Shown in pieces: positions 18,093 to 28,600 of a stretch of 64,000 bases of DNA. Position 1 is the first letter of the stretch. Every line of letters begins with the position of its first letter. Source of the DNA: Sphingobacterium bambusae. GTDB taxonomy: Bacteria; Bacteroidota; Bacteroidia; Sphingobacteriales; Sphingobacteriaceae. The notes under the pieces were generated by a model that saw only the letters and a program-made list of their open reading frames with translations, was not told the DNA's origin and made no database searches. The stretch lies in assembly GCF_033955345.1 (NCBI RefSeq), contig NZ_CP138332.1:1178001-1242000 (forward strand), in the 5' to 3' direction. The translations under genes and the position numbers were made by a program.

Positions 18093-18746
18093 ATGAGTTT
18101 ATACAAGCTAGAAGAATACATAGAGACGGGCAATCATCATGATTTGGAAATATTGCTCCGTTCACAACCGGAGTTACTCAGGGAAAAAACAAGCCACGAT
18201 ATTTCACCTTTGCTCTTGGCCTGCTACTACCACAAAGATCAGGTGATACGAACAATCCTAAACCACCTAACCACCATCACTATCCATGAAGCCTGCGCTA
18301 TTGGCTTGGCTCCTCAGGTGGAAATGATGATTAAACAAAAGCCAGACGTGATTGACGAACTTTCTTCCCACGGATTCACCCCCTTGGGCATGGCCACCCA
18401 CTTCGGACAGGAAGACGTCGTGCGCATTCTACTGGCAAAACGTGCCGATCCCAACATCTGTTCTCAAAATGGTTATCACGTGTATCCCTTGCATACCGCT
18501 TTGACGGGTCAATATGATCAAATCAGTAAGATGTTGGTGGAAGCAGGCGCTGAAGTTAACGTGATGCAAAATGCACGCATCAGCCCGCTGCATATCGCTG
18601 CGCAGCAAGGAAGCATCGAAATGATCATCGTGTTGCTGGAAAATGGAGCCGATATCAGCCTGAAAACGGATATGGGTGCCACAGCGGCGGATTTAGCATT
18701 CGAAAAAGGATACCGCGAAATTGCAGAGATCTTACGCGTCAACTAG
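18093..18746 (+). CDS. Ankyrin repeat protein
   Basis: Cytoplasmic ankyrin-repeat protein, probably a protein-binding module with no catalytic domain. From about residue 28 on there are five to six repeats. The clearest are HGFTPLGMATHFGQEDVVRILL, YPLHTALTGQYDQISKMLVEAGAEVN, ISPLHIAAQQGSIEMIIVLLENGADI and ATAADLAFEKGYREIAEIL. The frame is open to 18039, but the ATG at 18093, preceded by AAAGGG, gives the usual start MSLYKLEEYIETGN (217 residues). Its last 8 bases overlap the convergent DUF2851 gene. No binding partner can be inferred. Confidence 0.87.
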   Translation: MSLYKLEEYIETGNHHDLEILLRSQPELLREKTSHDISPLLLACYYHKDQVIRTILNHLTTITIHEACAIGLAPQVEMMIKQKPDVIDELSSHGFTPLGMATHFGQEDVVRILLAKRADPNICSQNGYHVYPLHTALTGQYDQISKMLVEAGAEVNVMQNARISPLHIAAQQGSIEMIIVLLENGADISLKTDMGATAADLAFEKGYREIAEILRVN

Positions 18747-20016
18747 ATTTTAAAATAGCGTGCCCCACCATACAGGATAGGCATCGCTTTCTGTCGCAAT
18801 AGTTTCTTTTGAGATGCAATAGTGCCTGCGAGTCGACAGCCGAGCGGGCTACACAACCGCGAGCACTGTAAGCGCGCACAATCGCGTTATTCTCTACCTT
18901 TGTAGTCGCCAGCCACTCCAATGCTCGATCCTGCAACGCAGCCAAGCCCATCATTTTTGCGTAGGCAAATGTAATCGGAACAAAAGCATTGATCAGCAAA
19001 TGGTTTATAAAATCTTTCGATAAGCTCAGCTCGTGCCCCACAGTCTTTTGGTCAAATCGATAGTGGCACCTCCAATAATTAGAGGAGGTGGGCGCCGCGA
19101 AGATGGCTAACAGTTCATCCACGCTTCTACAGGTTAACATCCGCTCGAACAGGTAGGGGTTGGAAGCATAGACAGCTGCGAGTTGCGCAAGTCTAAAGGT
19201 GGGAAAATTTGCCGGCCGCATCCGCATAAATTTCCAGGCAAATCCAGTCAATTCCTCCAATCCGTGCAGGCTGCGCAGATACGAAAATTCAGTCCGCAGA
19301 TACAAAGCATAGTCATCTTCCGTATTCGCCAGTAAACCTGCCTGCCCAAACAAGAGCGCTTCGATCTTTAACGGCTCCTTGCGGTACTTTCTAATCAGAC
19401 TAAGGTTGACCACACGCCCCAGCTGCATAAAAGCTTCCGCATTGACCTTCATGCCGAAACTACGGCACAGCTGCCTAAAAAGCACGCACTCCCAATCTCC
19501 TTTGGTCTCTTCATAGCTTGCAGAGATACGCGCATATTGTACCTCTAGGCGTTCCACGGCCATGCGATCCAGCATCTGGCGCTGAACGATAGCAGAAACC
19601 GAGGCCAAATGTCGCTCGCAGGGTATCCAATGCAAATTATGCATCACCTCCCGATAACGCAGGATAACATCCACTCCCAACAACTTGCCCAATAATAAAC
19701 AAGGCACGCAGCTACCGTCTTCTCGGTATATTGGTTCACCATTTTCATACACCACATGCAAGATCACATTGTTGTAGGCGGCATCACGATGATGGCCGTG
19801 CTTTACCCAATCTGCTCCATCCACATGGATTTCCACATGTCCTGTCCAAAGGGTTTCCCCTATGGAAATCCGTGCATACAGAAAATCGGGACCCGCATCT
19901 CGATTAAGTTCGCCGACAAATTGAATTTTGATTTCCTCGTCATCTGTGCTATAAAGTTCTAATTGGTTAAAAAGCCTAAATTGCCAGATGAAATGTAGTA
20001 GTTCTTCTGCAATCAT
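18739..20016 (-). CDS. DUF2851 family protein
   Basis: Member of a Bacteroidota family of unknown function. It begins MIAEELLHFIWQFRLF, followed by the typical block GELNRDAGPDFLYARISIGETLWTGHVEIHV (residues about 35-65) and VILHVVYENG, which resembles a small nuclease-like beta sheet. The rest is helical. The C-terminus has a cysteine-rich end (NYCDRKRCLSCMVGHAIL) with C-x4-C-x2-C that could bind metal. 425 residues, the expected size. The gene is divergent from the PPK2 gene over an 83-bp shared promoter gap. Confidence 0.88.
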   Translation of the reverse strand: MIAEELLHFIWQFRLFNQLELYSTDDEEIKIQFVGELNRDAGPDFLYARISIGETLWTGHVEIHVDGADWVKHGHHRDAAYNNVILHVVYENGEPIYREDGSCVPCLLLGKLLGVDVILRYREVMHNLHWIPCERHLASVSAIVQRQMLDRMAVERLEVQYARISASYEETKGDWECVLFRQLCRSFGMKVNAEAFMQLGRVVNLSLIRKYRKEPLKIEALLFGQAGLLANTEDDYALYLRTEFSYLRSLHGLEELTGFAWKFMRMRPANFPTFRLAQLAAVYASNPYLFERMLTCRSVDELLAIFAAPTSSNYWRCHYRFDQKTVGHELSLSKDFINHLLINAFVPITFAYAKMMGLAALQDRALEWLATTKVENNAIVRAYSARGCVARSAVDSQALLHLKRNYCDRKRCLSCMVGHAILKSS

Positions 20017-20099
20017 AGGTTAAATATACAAAGCTAAAACTCAGCATACAAAAAAAATTATTAACACGTTTTTTATTATATTTATGAAAAGCAAACACG

Positions 20100-20975
20100 A
20101 TGAGCAACTACGAACAACGGTTTAAAGCCTCAAAAAGCTTTAAACAGGAAAAATACCCTACCGATATCTCCGCCGAGATAAACCCCGAATGGGCCAAAGA
20201 GGAGCTAAAGAAAATACGCAAAAAATTAGCGAAGATCCAAGACATGATGTATGCACATAACCGCTACAATGTGCTCATCTGTTTCCAAGGTATGGATACG
20301 GCCGGCAAAGATAGTCTTATCCGCGAGCTCTTTAAAGAGTTTAACGCGCGCGGTGTAGAGGTAAATAGCTTCAAAACACCCACCTCCTTAGAACTGCAGC
20401 ACGATTTTTTGTGGCGACACTACATCAAGCTTCCAGCAAAGGGAAAGTTTGGCGTCTTCAACCGAACACATTACGAAAATGTACTGGTCACCCGTGTGCA
20501 TCCCGAGTATCTACTGCATGAAAACCTACCCGGAATTGAGGAGGTCAAAGATATTCCGAAAACATTTTGGAAAGATCGCTTTACACAAATCAATAACTTC
20601 GAAAAATTGCTGACCGAAGGCAAAATGATTGTCCTCAAGTTTTACTTGCACCTCAGCAAGGAAGAACAGAAAACTAGGCTGTTGCGCCGGTTAGACAAAG
20701 GCGAGCACAATTGGAAATTCTCCCCCGCCGATTTGGCCGAAAGAAAGCTATGGGATCGTTATATGGATTGCTATGAGGAAGCCATTCAGCAAACGAGCAA
20801 GCCACATGCCCCTTGGCATATTATTCCGGCAGACAATAAAGATGTGGCGCGCTACCTAGTCGCGAAAATCCTACTGGAAAAACTCTCCAAATACAAGGAT
20901 ATTGACTACCCCGAGCTGGACGAATCCATACAGGAACAACTCAAACACTATCGCAAAGAGTTGGAAAAAGACTAG
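20100..20975 (+). CDS. Polyphosphate kinase 2 family protein
   Basis: PPK2-family enzyme that uses polyphosphate to phosphorylate nucleotides (AMP/ADP or GDP). Walker A GMDTAGKDS is at residues 64-72, and FNRTHYENVLVTRVHPE near 120 and a lid region TRLLRRLDKGEHNWKFSPADL near 200 match the family. The one-domain layout of 291 residues resembles class I or III single-domain PPK2, so the exact phosphate acceptor is not decided. Its stop is directly followed by the end of the convergent SDR gene (no gap). Confidence 0.92.
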   Translation: MSNYEQRFKASKSFKQEKYPTDISAEINPEWAKEELKKIRKKLAKIQDMMYAHNRYNVLICFQGMDTAGKDSLIRELFKEFNARGVEVNSFKTPTSLELQHDFLWRHYIKLPAKGKFGVFNRTHYENVLVTRVHPEYLLHENLPGIEEVKDIPKTFWKDRFTQINNFEKLLTEGKMIVLKFYLHLSKEEQKTRLLRRLDKGEHNWKFSPADLAERKLWDRYMDCYEEAIQQTSKPHAPWHIIPADNKDVARYLVAKILLEKLSKYKDIDYPELDESIQEQLKHYRKELEKD

Positions 20976-21764
20976 CTACAAAAAAGCGGTGCTTGATCCG
21001 CCATCCAGAGGAATGGCTGTCCCCGTTAGGAAAGAAGCTTGTTCGGAAGCCAAGAAAGCAACCAAACTGCCGTATTCTTCCGGTCGCCCCAATCTACGCA
21101 TCGGGATGGAAGAGATACGTGCTTTTTTTACATCCGCAAAAGACAGATCCTGCCGCTCCGCCTGTAGCTTCATCAGTGCATTAAGCCGATCGGTATCGAA
21201 AAAACCCGTCAATACGGAGTTCACCGTGATATTGTGCTTGGCCACTTCCGTGGCCAACGATTTGCTCCAGCTAGCCAGCGCTGTCCGCATCGTGTTCGAT
21301 AAAATAAGGCTGTCGCTAGGTTTTTTCACGGTCATCGAAGAAACATTGATCACCCGTCCAAACTTTTGATCCTGCATGTAGGGTATGGCTAGCGAAGTGG
21401 TAAACACGGCATTTTGAAACAACAGCTCGAACGCTCCTTGGTAATCTTGCTCTTCTTTAGAAAAAAGATTACCCGCCGAAGGGCCATGGGTATTATTAAC
21501 CAAGATATCGACATTGTCATTCGCAAAAAAATGACTCATCTTCTCTTTATGGGTATCGTAATCGTTAAAATCTGTCAGCAGGTAGCTGTGGTGTTGGTTA
21601 TCGGTTGCATCCAACTCCTTGAGCACCGCTCTTAGCTTATCTTCATTTCTAGCCATCAAAACCACCTCCGCGCCGCAAGCGGCCAAGGCCATGGCAATAG
21701 CTTTTCCAATGCCGGAACTGCTTCCGCCCACCAATGCTCTTTTTCCTTTTAATGATATATGCAT
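20976..21764 (-). CDS. SDR-family protein with non-canonical catalytic site
   Basis: Short-chain dehydrogenase/reductase fold: the cofactor loop GGSSSGIGKA is at 13-22, NNTHGP replaces the usual NNAG, and the C-terminus has GRPEEYGSLVAFLASEQASFLTGTAIPLDGG. In place of YxxxK the sequence runs LSNTMRTALASWSKSLA: by alignment the catalytic Tyr is Ser and the Lys is Arg. The Ser in NVSSMT is kept. This matches a known subgroup of atypical SDRs, often called 3-oxoacyl-ACP reductase without evidence. It sits ten bases from the Nramp gene (same strand) and probably shares its transcript. Confidence 0.87.
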   Translation of the reverse strand: MHISLKGKRALVGGSSSGIGKAIAMALAACGAEVVLMARNEDKLRAVLKELDATDNQHHSYLLTDFNDYDTHKEKMSHFFANDNVDILVNNTHGPSAGNLFSKEEQDYQGAFELLFQNAVFTTSLAIPYMQDQKFGRVINVSSMTVKKPSDSLILSNTMRTALASWSKSLATEVAKHNITVNSVLTGFFDTDRLNALMKLQAERQDLSFADVKKARISSIPMRRLGRPEEYGSLVAFLASEQASFLTGTAIPLDGGSSTAFL

Positions 21765-21774
21765 AATATGCTAT

Positions 21775-23649
21775 TTATTGTGCAATCAATACGGGTATCT
21801 TGACTGCGTGCCTTAATTTGTTCACTGTTTCACCAAAAATAATATCTTTCAAACCGGTATGCCCGTGGCTACCAACGATCAGCAGATCTGCTCCGTGCTG
21901 TTCGCAGCATTCCTTGATCGCTTTTATCCGATTGTTGTACCGCAACGCATAGTCTACCTCATAGTTGCGCTCGCGCAACAGTGCCGCATACTGCTTTAAA
22001 CGCTCCATATCTTCCCTAGCCTCCAAGTCGTCACTTAGGCCGCCGGTATACTTTACACTAGCACTCTCCACCACGTGAATCAACAACAGCTTACAGCTAC
22101 TGGGGCTATATTGCAGCACTTGGCTAATCACCTTCTCGTCGGATTTGGAAAAATCCAAGGCCAAAAGAATCGTGCGGAACGATGATGCCGCTCGAAATTC
22201 CATCTCTTCAAAAGAAGCGTGCACATCCAAGCGCGTCGGTTTACGCTTCATCACCCACGGGTACACAATAGTCATCAATAACAGCAGCAATAGTCCCAAT
22301 GCGCCAACAACAATCAACGCCTGCAGGAAAATATTGTCCACATCTTGTAACCATCCGCGCACTTCCTCAAAAACCAACTGAAAGTTGAGCACAGCAATAA
22401 CAGCAGCAATCAGCCAACTGAAAAAACGAAGATAGGGCCCAATAACAAACTCTCCCATCTTCTCCCTATCGCTCACAAAATGAATCAATGGAATCACCGC
22501 AAAAGCAAGCTGCATACTTAAGAGCACCTGCGAGAAAATAAGCATCTGCCCCACCTCTTTGTCACCAAAGAGCACAATCACCACGACCGCGGGCACAATA
22601 GCCAGCAAGCGTGTTAGCAAGCGGCGCAGCAGCGGGCTAATACGCAGACGAAGGTAGCCTTCCATCACGATCTGCCCCGCCAAGGTTCCGGTAATCGTCG
22701 AACTCTGCCCAGCCAAAATCAGGGCTACCGCAAATAATTTGGGCGCCCAGTCGGTGCCCAGCGTTGTGCCCAGCAGCCGGTAGGCATCCTGAAGCTCGGC
22801 GACATCGTGCATGCCGTTTTTATGAAAAACCGATGCTGCCAAAATCAAGATAGCCGCATTAACGAAAAAAGCGATATTAAGCGCAATGGCGCTATCAAAA
22901 AAATTGTACTTTATAGCCCGACGTATGGCAACAGGTGTTTTCTCGATTTTGCGGGTCTGCACCAAGGCAGAGTGCAGGTAGAGGTTGTGCGGCATCACGG
23001 TGGCCCCTATAATACCGATGGCAATATACAGCGCCGCATTGTTGGGCAACGATGGAACAAACCCTTGCATCACCTCGCCCAGCTGCGGCTGGGCAAAAAA
23101 CATCTCCACCAAAAAGCACATACCAATCAAGGCGATAAGGCCCACGATAAAAAGCTCCAGCTTGCGCATGCCCAAGCGTTGCAAATACAGCAACAGGAAG
23201 GTATCCACAAAGCTGATCAAGACGCCCCACAATATATCGATACCAAAAAGCAGGTTTAAGCCTATGGCCATACCCAGCACCTCCGCCAAGTCACAGGCCG
23301 CTATGGCAAGCTCGGCAAGTACATACAGCACAAAGTTCATGCGCTTGGGGTATATCTCCCGGTTGCACTGCGCCAAATCCTTACCGCGCACAATACCCAA
23401 TCGGGCACACAGGCTTTGCAAAAGTAGCGCCATCAGGTTACTCATCAACAACACCCATAGCAGCGCATAGCCAAACTGGCTTCCACCAGCCAAATCTGTC
23501 GCCCAATTTCCCGGATCCATATAGCCGACACTGATCAGATAGGCCGGACCAAAAAAACTTAGTAAACGCTTTAGTTTTGATTTCCCCTGATGCACCGATA
23601 CACTTTCGTGTACGTCGTCCAACGATTTGTGTTGATGAGCATCTTTCAT
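21775..23649 (-). CDS. mntH: Nramp divalent metal transporter fused to a universal stress (UspA) domain
   Basis: Inner-membrane Mn/Fe importer of the Nramp family with about 11 membrane helices in residues 1-470. The metal-site motifs are DPGN at 45-48 (GYMDPGNWATDLAGGS) and MPHNLYLHSALVQTRK near 217. After the last helix comes a cytoplasmic UspA domain (about 485-624) beginning FRTILLALDFSKSDEKV and ending with the nucleotide-loop GSHGHTGLKDIIFGETVNKL. At 624 residues it is longer than MntH because of this fusion, which suggests regulation of transport by nucleotide or stress. The gene symbol reflects the transporter half only. Confidence 0.92.
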   Translation of the reverse strand: MKDAHQHKSLDDVHESVSVHQGKSKLKRLLSFFGPAYLISVGYMDPGNWATDLAGGSQFGYALLWVLLMSNLMALLLQSLCARLGIVRGKDLAQCNREIYPKRMNFVLYVLAELAIAACDLAEVLGMAIGLNLLFGIDILWGVLISFVDTFLLLYLQRLGMRKLELFIVGLIALIGMCFLVEMFFAQPQLGEVMQGFVPSLPNNAALYIAIGIIGATVMPHNLYLHSALVQTRKIEKTPVAIRRAIKYNFFDSAIALNIAFFVNAAILILAASVFHKNGMHDVAELQDAYRLLGTTLGTDWAPKLFAVALILAGQSSTITGTLAGQIVMEGYLRLRISPLLRRLLTRLLAIVPAVVVIVLFGDKEVGQMLIFSQVLLSMQLAFAVIPLIHFVSDREKMGEFVIGPYLRFFSWLIAAVIAVLNFQLVFEEVRGWLQDVDNIFLQALIVVGALGLLLLLLMTIVYPWVMKRKPTRLDVHASFEEMEFRAASSFRTILLALDFSKSDEKVISQVLQYSPSSCKLLLIHVVESASVKYTGGLSDDLEAREDMERLKQYAALLRERNYEVDYALRYNNRIKAIKECCEQHGADLLIVGSHGHTGLKDIIFGETVNKLRHAVKIPVLIAQ

Positions 23650-23736
23650 GTGGTGTAATTTAGTGAATCTTCAAGAAAATACAACCATAATCCACCCGTA
23701 TTCAACAAATTTTAATATAGCGTTTATATTTACGAA

Positions 23737-23762
23737 AAGAAGGAGGCTTCCGCCTCCTTCTT
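23737..23762 (-). terminator. Terminator of the first susC-susD operon
   Basis: Perfect 11-bp inverted repeat (AAGAAGGAGGC / GCCTCCTTCTT) with a 4-base loop, starting three bases after the susD stop and followed on the minus strand by TTTTCG. Confidence 0.85.
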
Positions 23763-23764
23763 TT

Positions 23765-25645
23765 TTAATAGCCTGGATTTTGCACCAGCTTAGTATTTCT
23801 GTTTATCTCATCGCGGTGGAAGGATGTAAAATACATCTTGTCATTCCAAGCGCGATTTTCAATACCGGGATCTATCGTTCCTACGGTGTAGGTATAGGTA
23901 TAATTTTCCGGATTATACTGGTAGCGGTTCACCACCTTTCCGGCCTTCAACCTACCTTCGATACGGATAATGCTAGCCTTTCGTCCTAAGGTCTGTGCAG
24001 CAATCATCCAGCGGCGCGTATCAAAGTAACGATGCTCTTCGTAGGCCAACTCTACACGGCGCTCATTGCGGTACCGTGTGCGCAGGGCTTCTCCAGCATC
24101 GGTCACTGCCGGCATTCCCGCACGAAAACGAATTCTGTTGAGCCAAAGTAAAGCTTCTGCTTCCTCCCCCAGTTCAATACAGGCTTCCACATAGTTTAAA
24201 ACTGCCTCCGTGTAGCGCAACAATGGCCATGGGATCCGTTGCCTCGTATTCTGGTCAATGATCGCCGGATCGGCATCCACAAATTTGCGGTAGTAGTAGC
24301 CCGTGTACGAACCGTTCCAATCTTCAATGGGACTATTGCGGGTATCCAGCCCATACTGCACCACTTTTGCCCCCGCGTTATTCATCACTTCATATTGACC
24401 GGTCTGAATTTGGTTAAACGGATCCCGCGCCTTCACATCGTCGGTGCGCGGCTTCCAGTCGGCCCCATCATACAGGATCGTGGCATACAGCCGCGGATCG
24501 CGATTTTGATAGGGTGCCGCCTTGTGTGTCGCGTTATTCCAGTCAAAGCGCGTTCCATCGATCATTTCATAGTCGTCCACCAAAAGCTGTGTCGGCGTGT
24601 TGCCCGCCCAGTTATGGTAGCCGTTAGGCCCATTGTCGCGGCCTACCCAACCGCCGCGCTCATCCTTCAGGTCGTTGAAAAACCGCCCCAATATCAGATC
24701 GCTCTTGCCTGCGGCATCGCCCAGCTTGCTTCCTCCACCCATCGCAATCGCATTATAGTTGGCTTCTCCTTCTTCGGCTGTGGCTTTTTCGGTCAGGTCC
24801 AGCTTGTAGGCATATTCCGTATGGTCTAACACAGCCTTGGAAGCCTGCTTCGCCAGGTTCCATCGTTCGGCTCTACTGCCTGTGCTGTAGCCAATGAATG
24901 CGGCATCGGCATAGCCGTTTATCAAGGTAGATTTTGACTTTGCCGTTGCGTTGTCATGCAGGTCGCTGGCCGCATAGGTCAATACGCGTGCTTTGAGCGC
25001 CAGCGCCGCCACCTCGTTTACCCGGCCGTCTACCCGTGCCACCCCATCCAGTAGCAGCGCTGCCGAATCGCAGTCGTTCACGATAAAATCCACACACTCG
25101 GCATAGGTATTCCGCGGTAGCGAATGATCCGTATCTTCCAGATTAAAGGTAAAATCGATCAGCGGAACCGCACCATAGGTACGCAAAAGTTGCTGATAGA
25201 AATAAGCCCGCAAAAAATAGGCTTCGCCCAAAAGCTGGTTGGCACGTGCCGCATTATCAAACTGCGGTTCACGCAGGTTGCGGATCGCAATATTGCTGGC
25301 GCGTATCCGAATGTACATCTGCTCGTAGCTATAGGTATCCATTAATCGGCCTTGGTCGGCATCGTTTGCTCGCCCTTCGGTTACCGTGTTAATTCCCCGT
25401 CCGGGGTGTGTAAACAGGGCTTCATCCGTCAGTGATGCCATCTGCTCTTCATAAAAGCCGCCCACACCGAAGCCATTGTATATCTCAAAAACAAAGGCTT
25501 CCGCCAATGCGGCATTTTGCCACACAATCTCATTGGGCACTTCTTCCAGCGGTTGCGTGCTCACAAAATCATCGTTGCATGCTGTCGCCAATACCAGCGC
25601 CAGTCCAGCGCATATCATATATCTTAACTTGTTCATGTATTCCAT
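23765..25645 (-). CDS. RagB/SusD family outer-membrane lipoprotein
   Basis: Surface glycan- or nutrient-binding lipoprotein that caps the SusC pore. A lipobox LATAC with Cys23 follows a short signal sequence; NDDFVSTQPLEEVP after it is typical of SusD proteins. The tetratricopeptide-like helices include ANQLLGEAYFLRAYFYQQLLRTYGAVPLI. The C-terminal block RYTEAVLNYVEACIELG, then ERRVELAYEEHRYFDTRRW is the family signature. It starts three bases downstream of the susC stop, so the pair is co-translated. The substrate is unknown: there are no adjacent glycoside hydrolases or sulfatases. Confidence 0.95.
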   Translation of the reverse strand: MEYMNKLRYMICAGLALVLATACNDDFVSTQPLEEVPNEIVWQNAALAEAFVFEIYNGFGVGGFYEEQMASLTDEALFTHPGRGINTVTEGRANDADQGRLMDTYSYEQMYIRIRASNIAIRNLREPQFDNAARANQLLGEAYFLRAYFYQQLLRTYGAVPLIDFTFNLEDTDHSLPRNTYAECVDFIVNDCDSAALLLDGVARVDGRVNEVAALALKARVLTYAASDLHDNATAKSKSTLINGYADAAFIGYSTGSRAERWNLAKQASKAVLDHTEYAYKLDLTEKATAEEGEANYNAIAMGGGSKLGDAAGKSDLILGRFFNDLKDERGGWVGRDNGPNGYHNWAGNTPTQLLVDDYEMIDGTRFDWNNATHKAAPYQNRDPRLYATILYDGADWKPRTDDVKARDPFNQIQTGQYEVMNNAGAKVVQYGLDTRNSPIEDWNGSYTGYYYRKFVDADPAIIDQNTRQRIPWPLLRYTEAVLNYVEACIELGEEAEALLWLNRIRFRAGMPAVTDAGEALRTRYRNERRVELAYEEHRYFDTRRWMIAAQTLGRKASIIRIEGRLKAGKVVNRYQYNPENYTYTYTVGTIDPGIENRAWNDKMYFTSFHRDEINRNTKLVQNPGY

Positions 25646-25648
25646 CGT

Positions 25649-28600
25649 TTAAAATGATACCATCACCCCACCATTGATCAATCGCGCTTGCGGATAATAT
25701 TGTCCAAGCTGATTGGTCGACTCGGGATCGTACACCTTCAATTTGCTCCAAGTAATTAGGTTCAACCCGCTTAAAAACACACGCAGGTTGCTGATCTTTA
25801 TTTTCTCCAACACCGACGAAGGAAGGTTATAGCCCAGCTCCACATTCTTCAAGCGGATGTAATCGGTGCTGCGCAACCAGTAGGTATTGTTATTGGAGTA
25901 ATATTGGTCGCTACGATCCGTGATGCGCGGATGTTCGCTGCTCGGATTATCCACCGTCCAACGGTTTTCATAGAAATCTAGCAAATAGTTACCGATGGCC
26001 CCCGATTCATCCGTGCCCACGCGCAGCTCTCCGCCCGTTGCTCCCTGAAACAGGATACTCAGATCGAAATTCTTGTAAGTCACCCTCAGGTTAATCCCGC
26101 CCTGAAAGGTGGGGTCAGTATTTTTATCACGGCGCACACGGTCGTTGGGCGTTATCTTGCCATCCCCGTCATAATCCACATACTTCATATCGCCGGGGCG
26201 CAGGTTGCTCGTAATATCGCCATAGTCGAGGCTGTTGGCATCGATCTCCGCTTGATCGCGAAAAACGCCATCATAGATATAGTATAGACCGGCATTGATG
26301 GCACGCCCTGTGCTCTGTTGCCATAGCGGTGCGCCCGGTGCTTCGTCCCAAAAGATAATCTTGTTTTTCGCATAGCCCCCGTTCACGGATACGCGGTAGC
26401 CCACTTCACCGATCTTATCCTGCCAGCCCACGTTAAATTCCCAACCCGAGTTATCTACCTTACCGATGTTTTCCGCCGGAAGTGTCATACCGCTACTGTG
26501 TGGTATGGAAGCATTACGCTGCCACAGGATACTTTCCCGACTATTGCGGAACACGTCAAACTCGGCATTCATTTTTCCGCCAAATAGCTGTAGGTCTATC
26601 CCCAAGTTGTAGTTATTGGCCACCTCCCAGGTGATGAAGCGATTCGGAACCCTACTTTCAAACAAGGATTTCACTACATCGCCGCCAATGATGTAACTCC
26701 CGAAGGCATAGGTCGAAAAATATTGGTATTCCTGCAGTTCGTCGTCGTAAAAAATATTGTCGTTACCCATCTGCCCGTAGGATGCCCGCAGCTTGAAGTA
26801 GTTTACCACCGGAATATTGTCTTTCCAAAACTTCTCCTCCGACACCAAATAGCCCAACATCACACCGGGAAAAAATCCATAGCGCGTGTTCTCCGGAAAC
26901 ATATACGAACCGTCATAACGCCACAGAAACTCCCCTATGTATTTTCGCTTATAGTTGTAGCCCACCCGTCCGAAGTAGTTCAAACGTGCACGTTCCCAGG
27001 CACCACCATTATTATCCTTCTCGGCATCGCCACCGGCAAAAAGGTAATCAATGTCGGTTGATAGGAAATATCGCCTAAAGGCGCTTAAGTAGTCGTTGCG
27101 AATGGTTTCGCGATTGACACCGGCGAGCAAGCTCAAGCTGTGGTCGCCAATGGTTTTGTCGTAGCTGAGCACCGCCCCCAAAAGCATATTGAGCTGGTCT
27201 TCGTCCTCGTGGGTCAAGCGCGGCTCTGCAGGCCCCCGGATGCCGCGCACCAATTGCGGCGTCACGCCATCATCCTCATAGGCTCCCTGCCAAGTGTACA
27301 GATACCAAGGAATCTCCCAATTTTTGGTTTTCTTAATATACTTATCCACCGACGCATTGAGCGATAGCTTCAGGCCTTCCACCCAAGGGTTCGTGATGTC
27401 TACCTGTCCGTTGGTTTGCAGGTAGTAGCGTTTGTCGCGGTTGTACCCCGTTTGATCGGTCGTTATCACGACTGGATTTTCACCATACTCAATATCTGGC
27501 CCCGGCATCCCATTGGGCCAAAAGGCAGGCATAGTCGGGTTTCCGCGCATCAGCATCCGAAAGATCGTCCCGGCGGTCTTCGTCGGGAAGTTACGATCCT
27601 CTTGCCTACCCAGCACGCCAAACTGTGTTTTGATGTAGGGACTGATATTGGCATCCAAGTTTATCCGGAAATCGTACTGCTGGTAACCGGTTGCAGAATT
27701 TTTGTAATAACCGTCTTGATTTTGGTATCCCATGGACAAGAGGTAGCGCATATCTTCTGTCCCGCCATCAATCTGTACATTATGCCGTTGCTGTGGCGAC
27801 CAATTTTTCAACGTAGCCTTGTACCAGTCGGTATTAGGATGTCCCCAAGGATCGCTACCATCCGCGAAGAGTGTTTTATCTTCTGGCGTAAAGGGTGCCT
27901 CCAGCGTGGTTCCGTTGGGGCGCAGGTAGTTTCCATTGGTATTGAATCCGTTCAGGGCCGTAGACCACTCTGCCACCGGCAGTTTAAATATCTCCAGCTC
28001 GTTGCGCATCTCGGCATATTGGTTGGCGTCGGCCAGCTTAGGGATAACCGTAGGTTGCGAATAACCTTGATTAAAGGTGTACGACAATTTAGGCTTTCCG
28101 GTTTTACCACGTTTGGTGGTCACCAAAATAACCCCATTGGCGGCTCGAGCACCATAAATGGCGGCCGAGGCATCCTTCAGCACAGAAATATTTTCGATGT
28201 CGCCCGGGTTTAGGCGTTCAAAGCCTCCCTGCCGCGCTGGTATCCCATCGATCACAATCAGTGGGCCGCTATCGCCCAGCGTGTTGGATCCCCGAATTCG
28301 GATAGCCGATCCGTCGTAGCCAGGCTCTGCGCTGCCATTCGTGGCTATCACCCCTGGCACGCGTCCCGCAATAGCATTGGAAACATTCAGTGCGGGCGAC
28401 TTTTGCAGCTCCTCGCCTTTCACCGCCACAACCGATCCCGTAACGGTCTCCCGCTTTTGGGTGCCATATCCTACCACGACCACCTCGTCAATATTGGCAT
28501 TGGAGGTCAGTAGCAGCACATCGATAGATGCCCGGCCATTCACCTGTTCCGTTACCGGATCCATCCCTACCATATTGAAGTGCAGTTGCCCATTGGCGGG

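Noticed and set aside
24239..24829. 196-codon open frame on the plus strand
   Set aside because: Antisense to the first susD; no recognisable domain.
27416..28213. 265-codon open frame on the plus strand
   Set aside because: Lies wholly opposite the susC gene, whose domains are unmistakable; composition is that of an antisense shadow.
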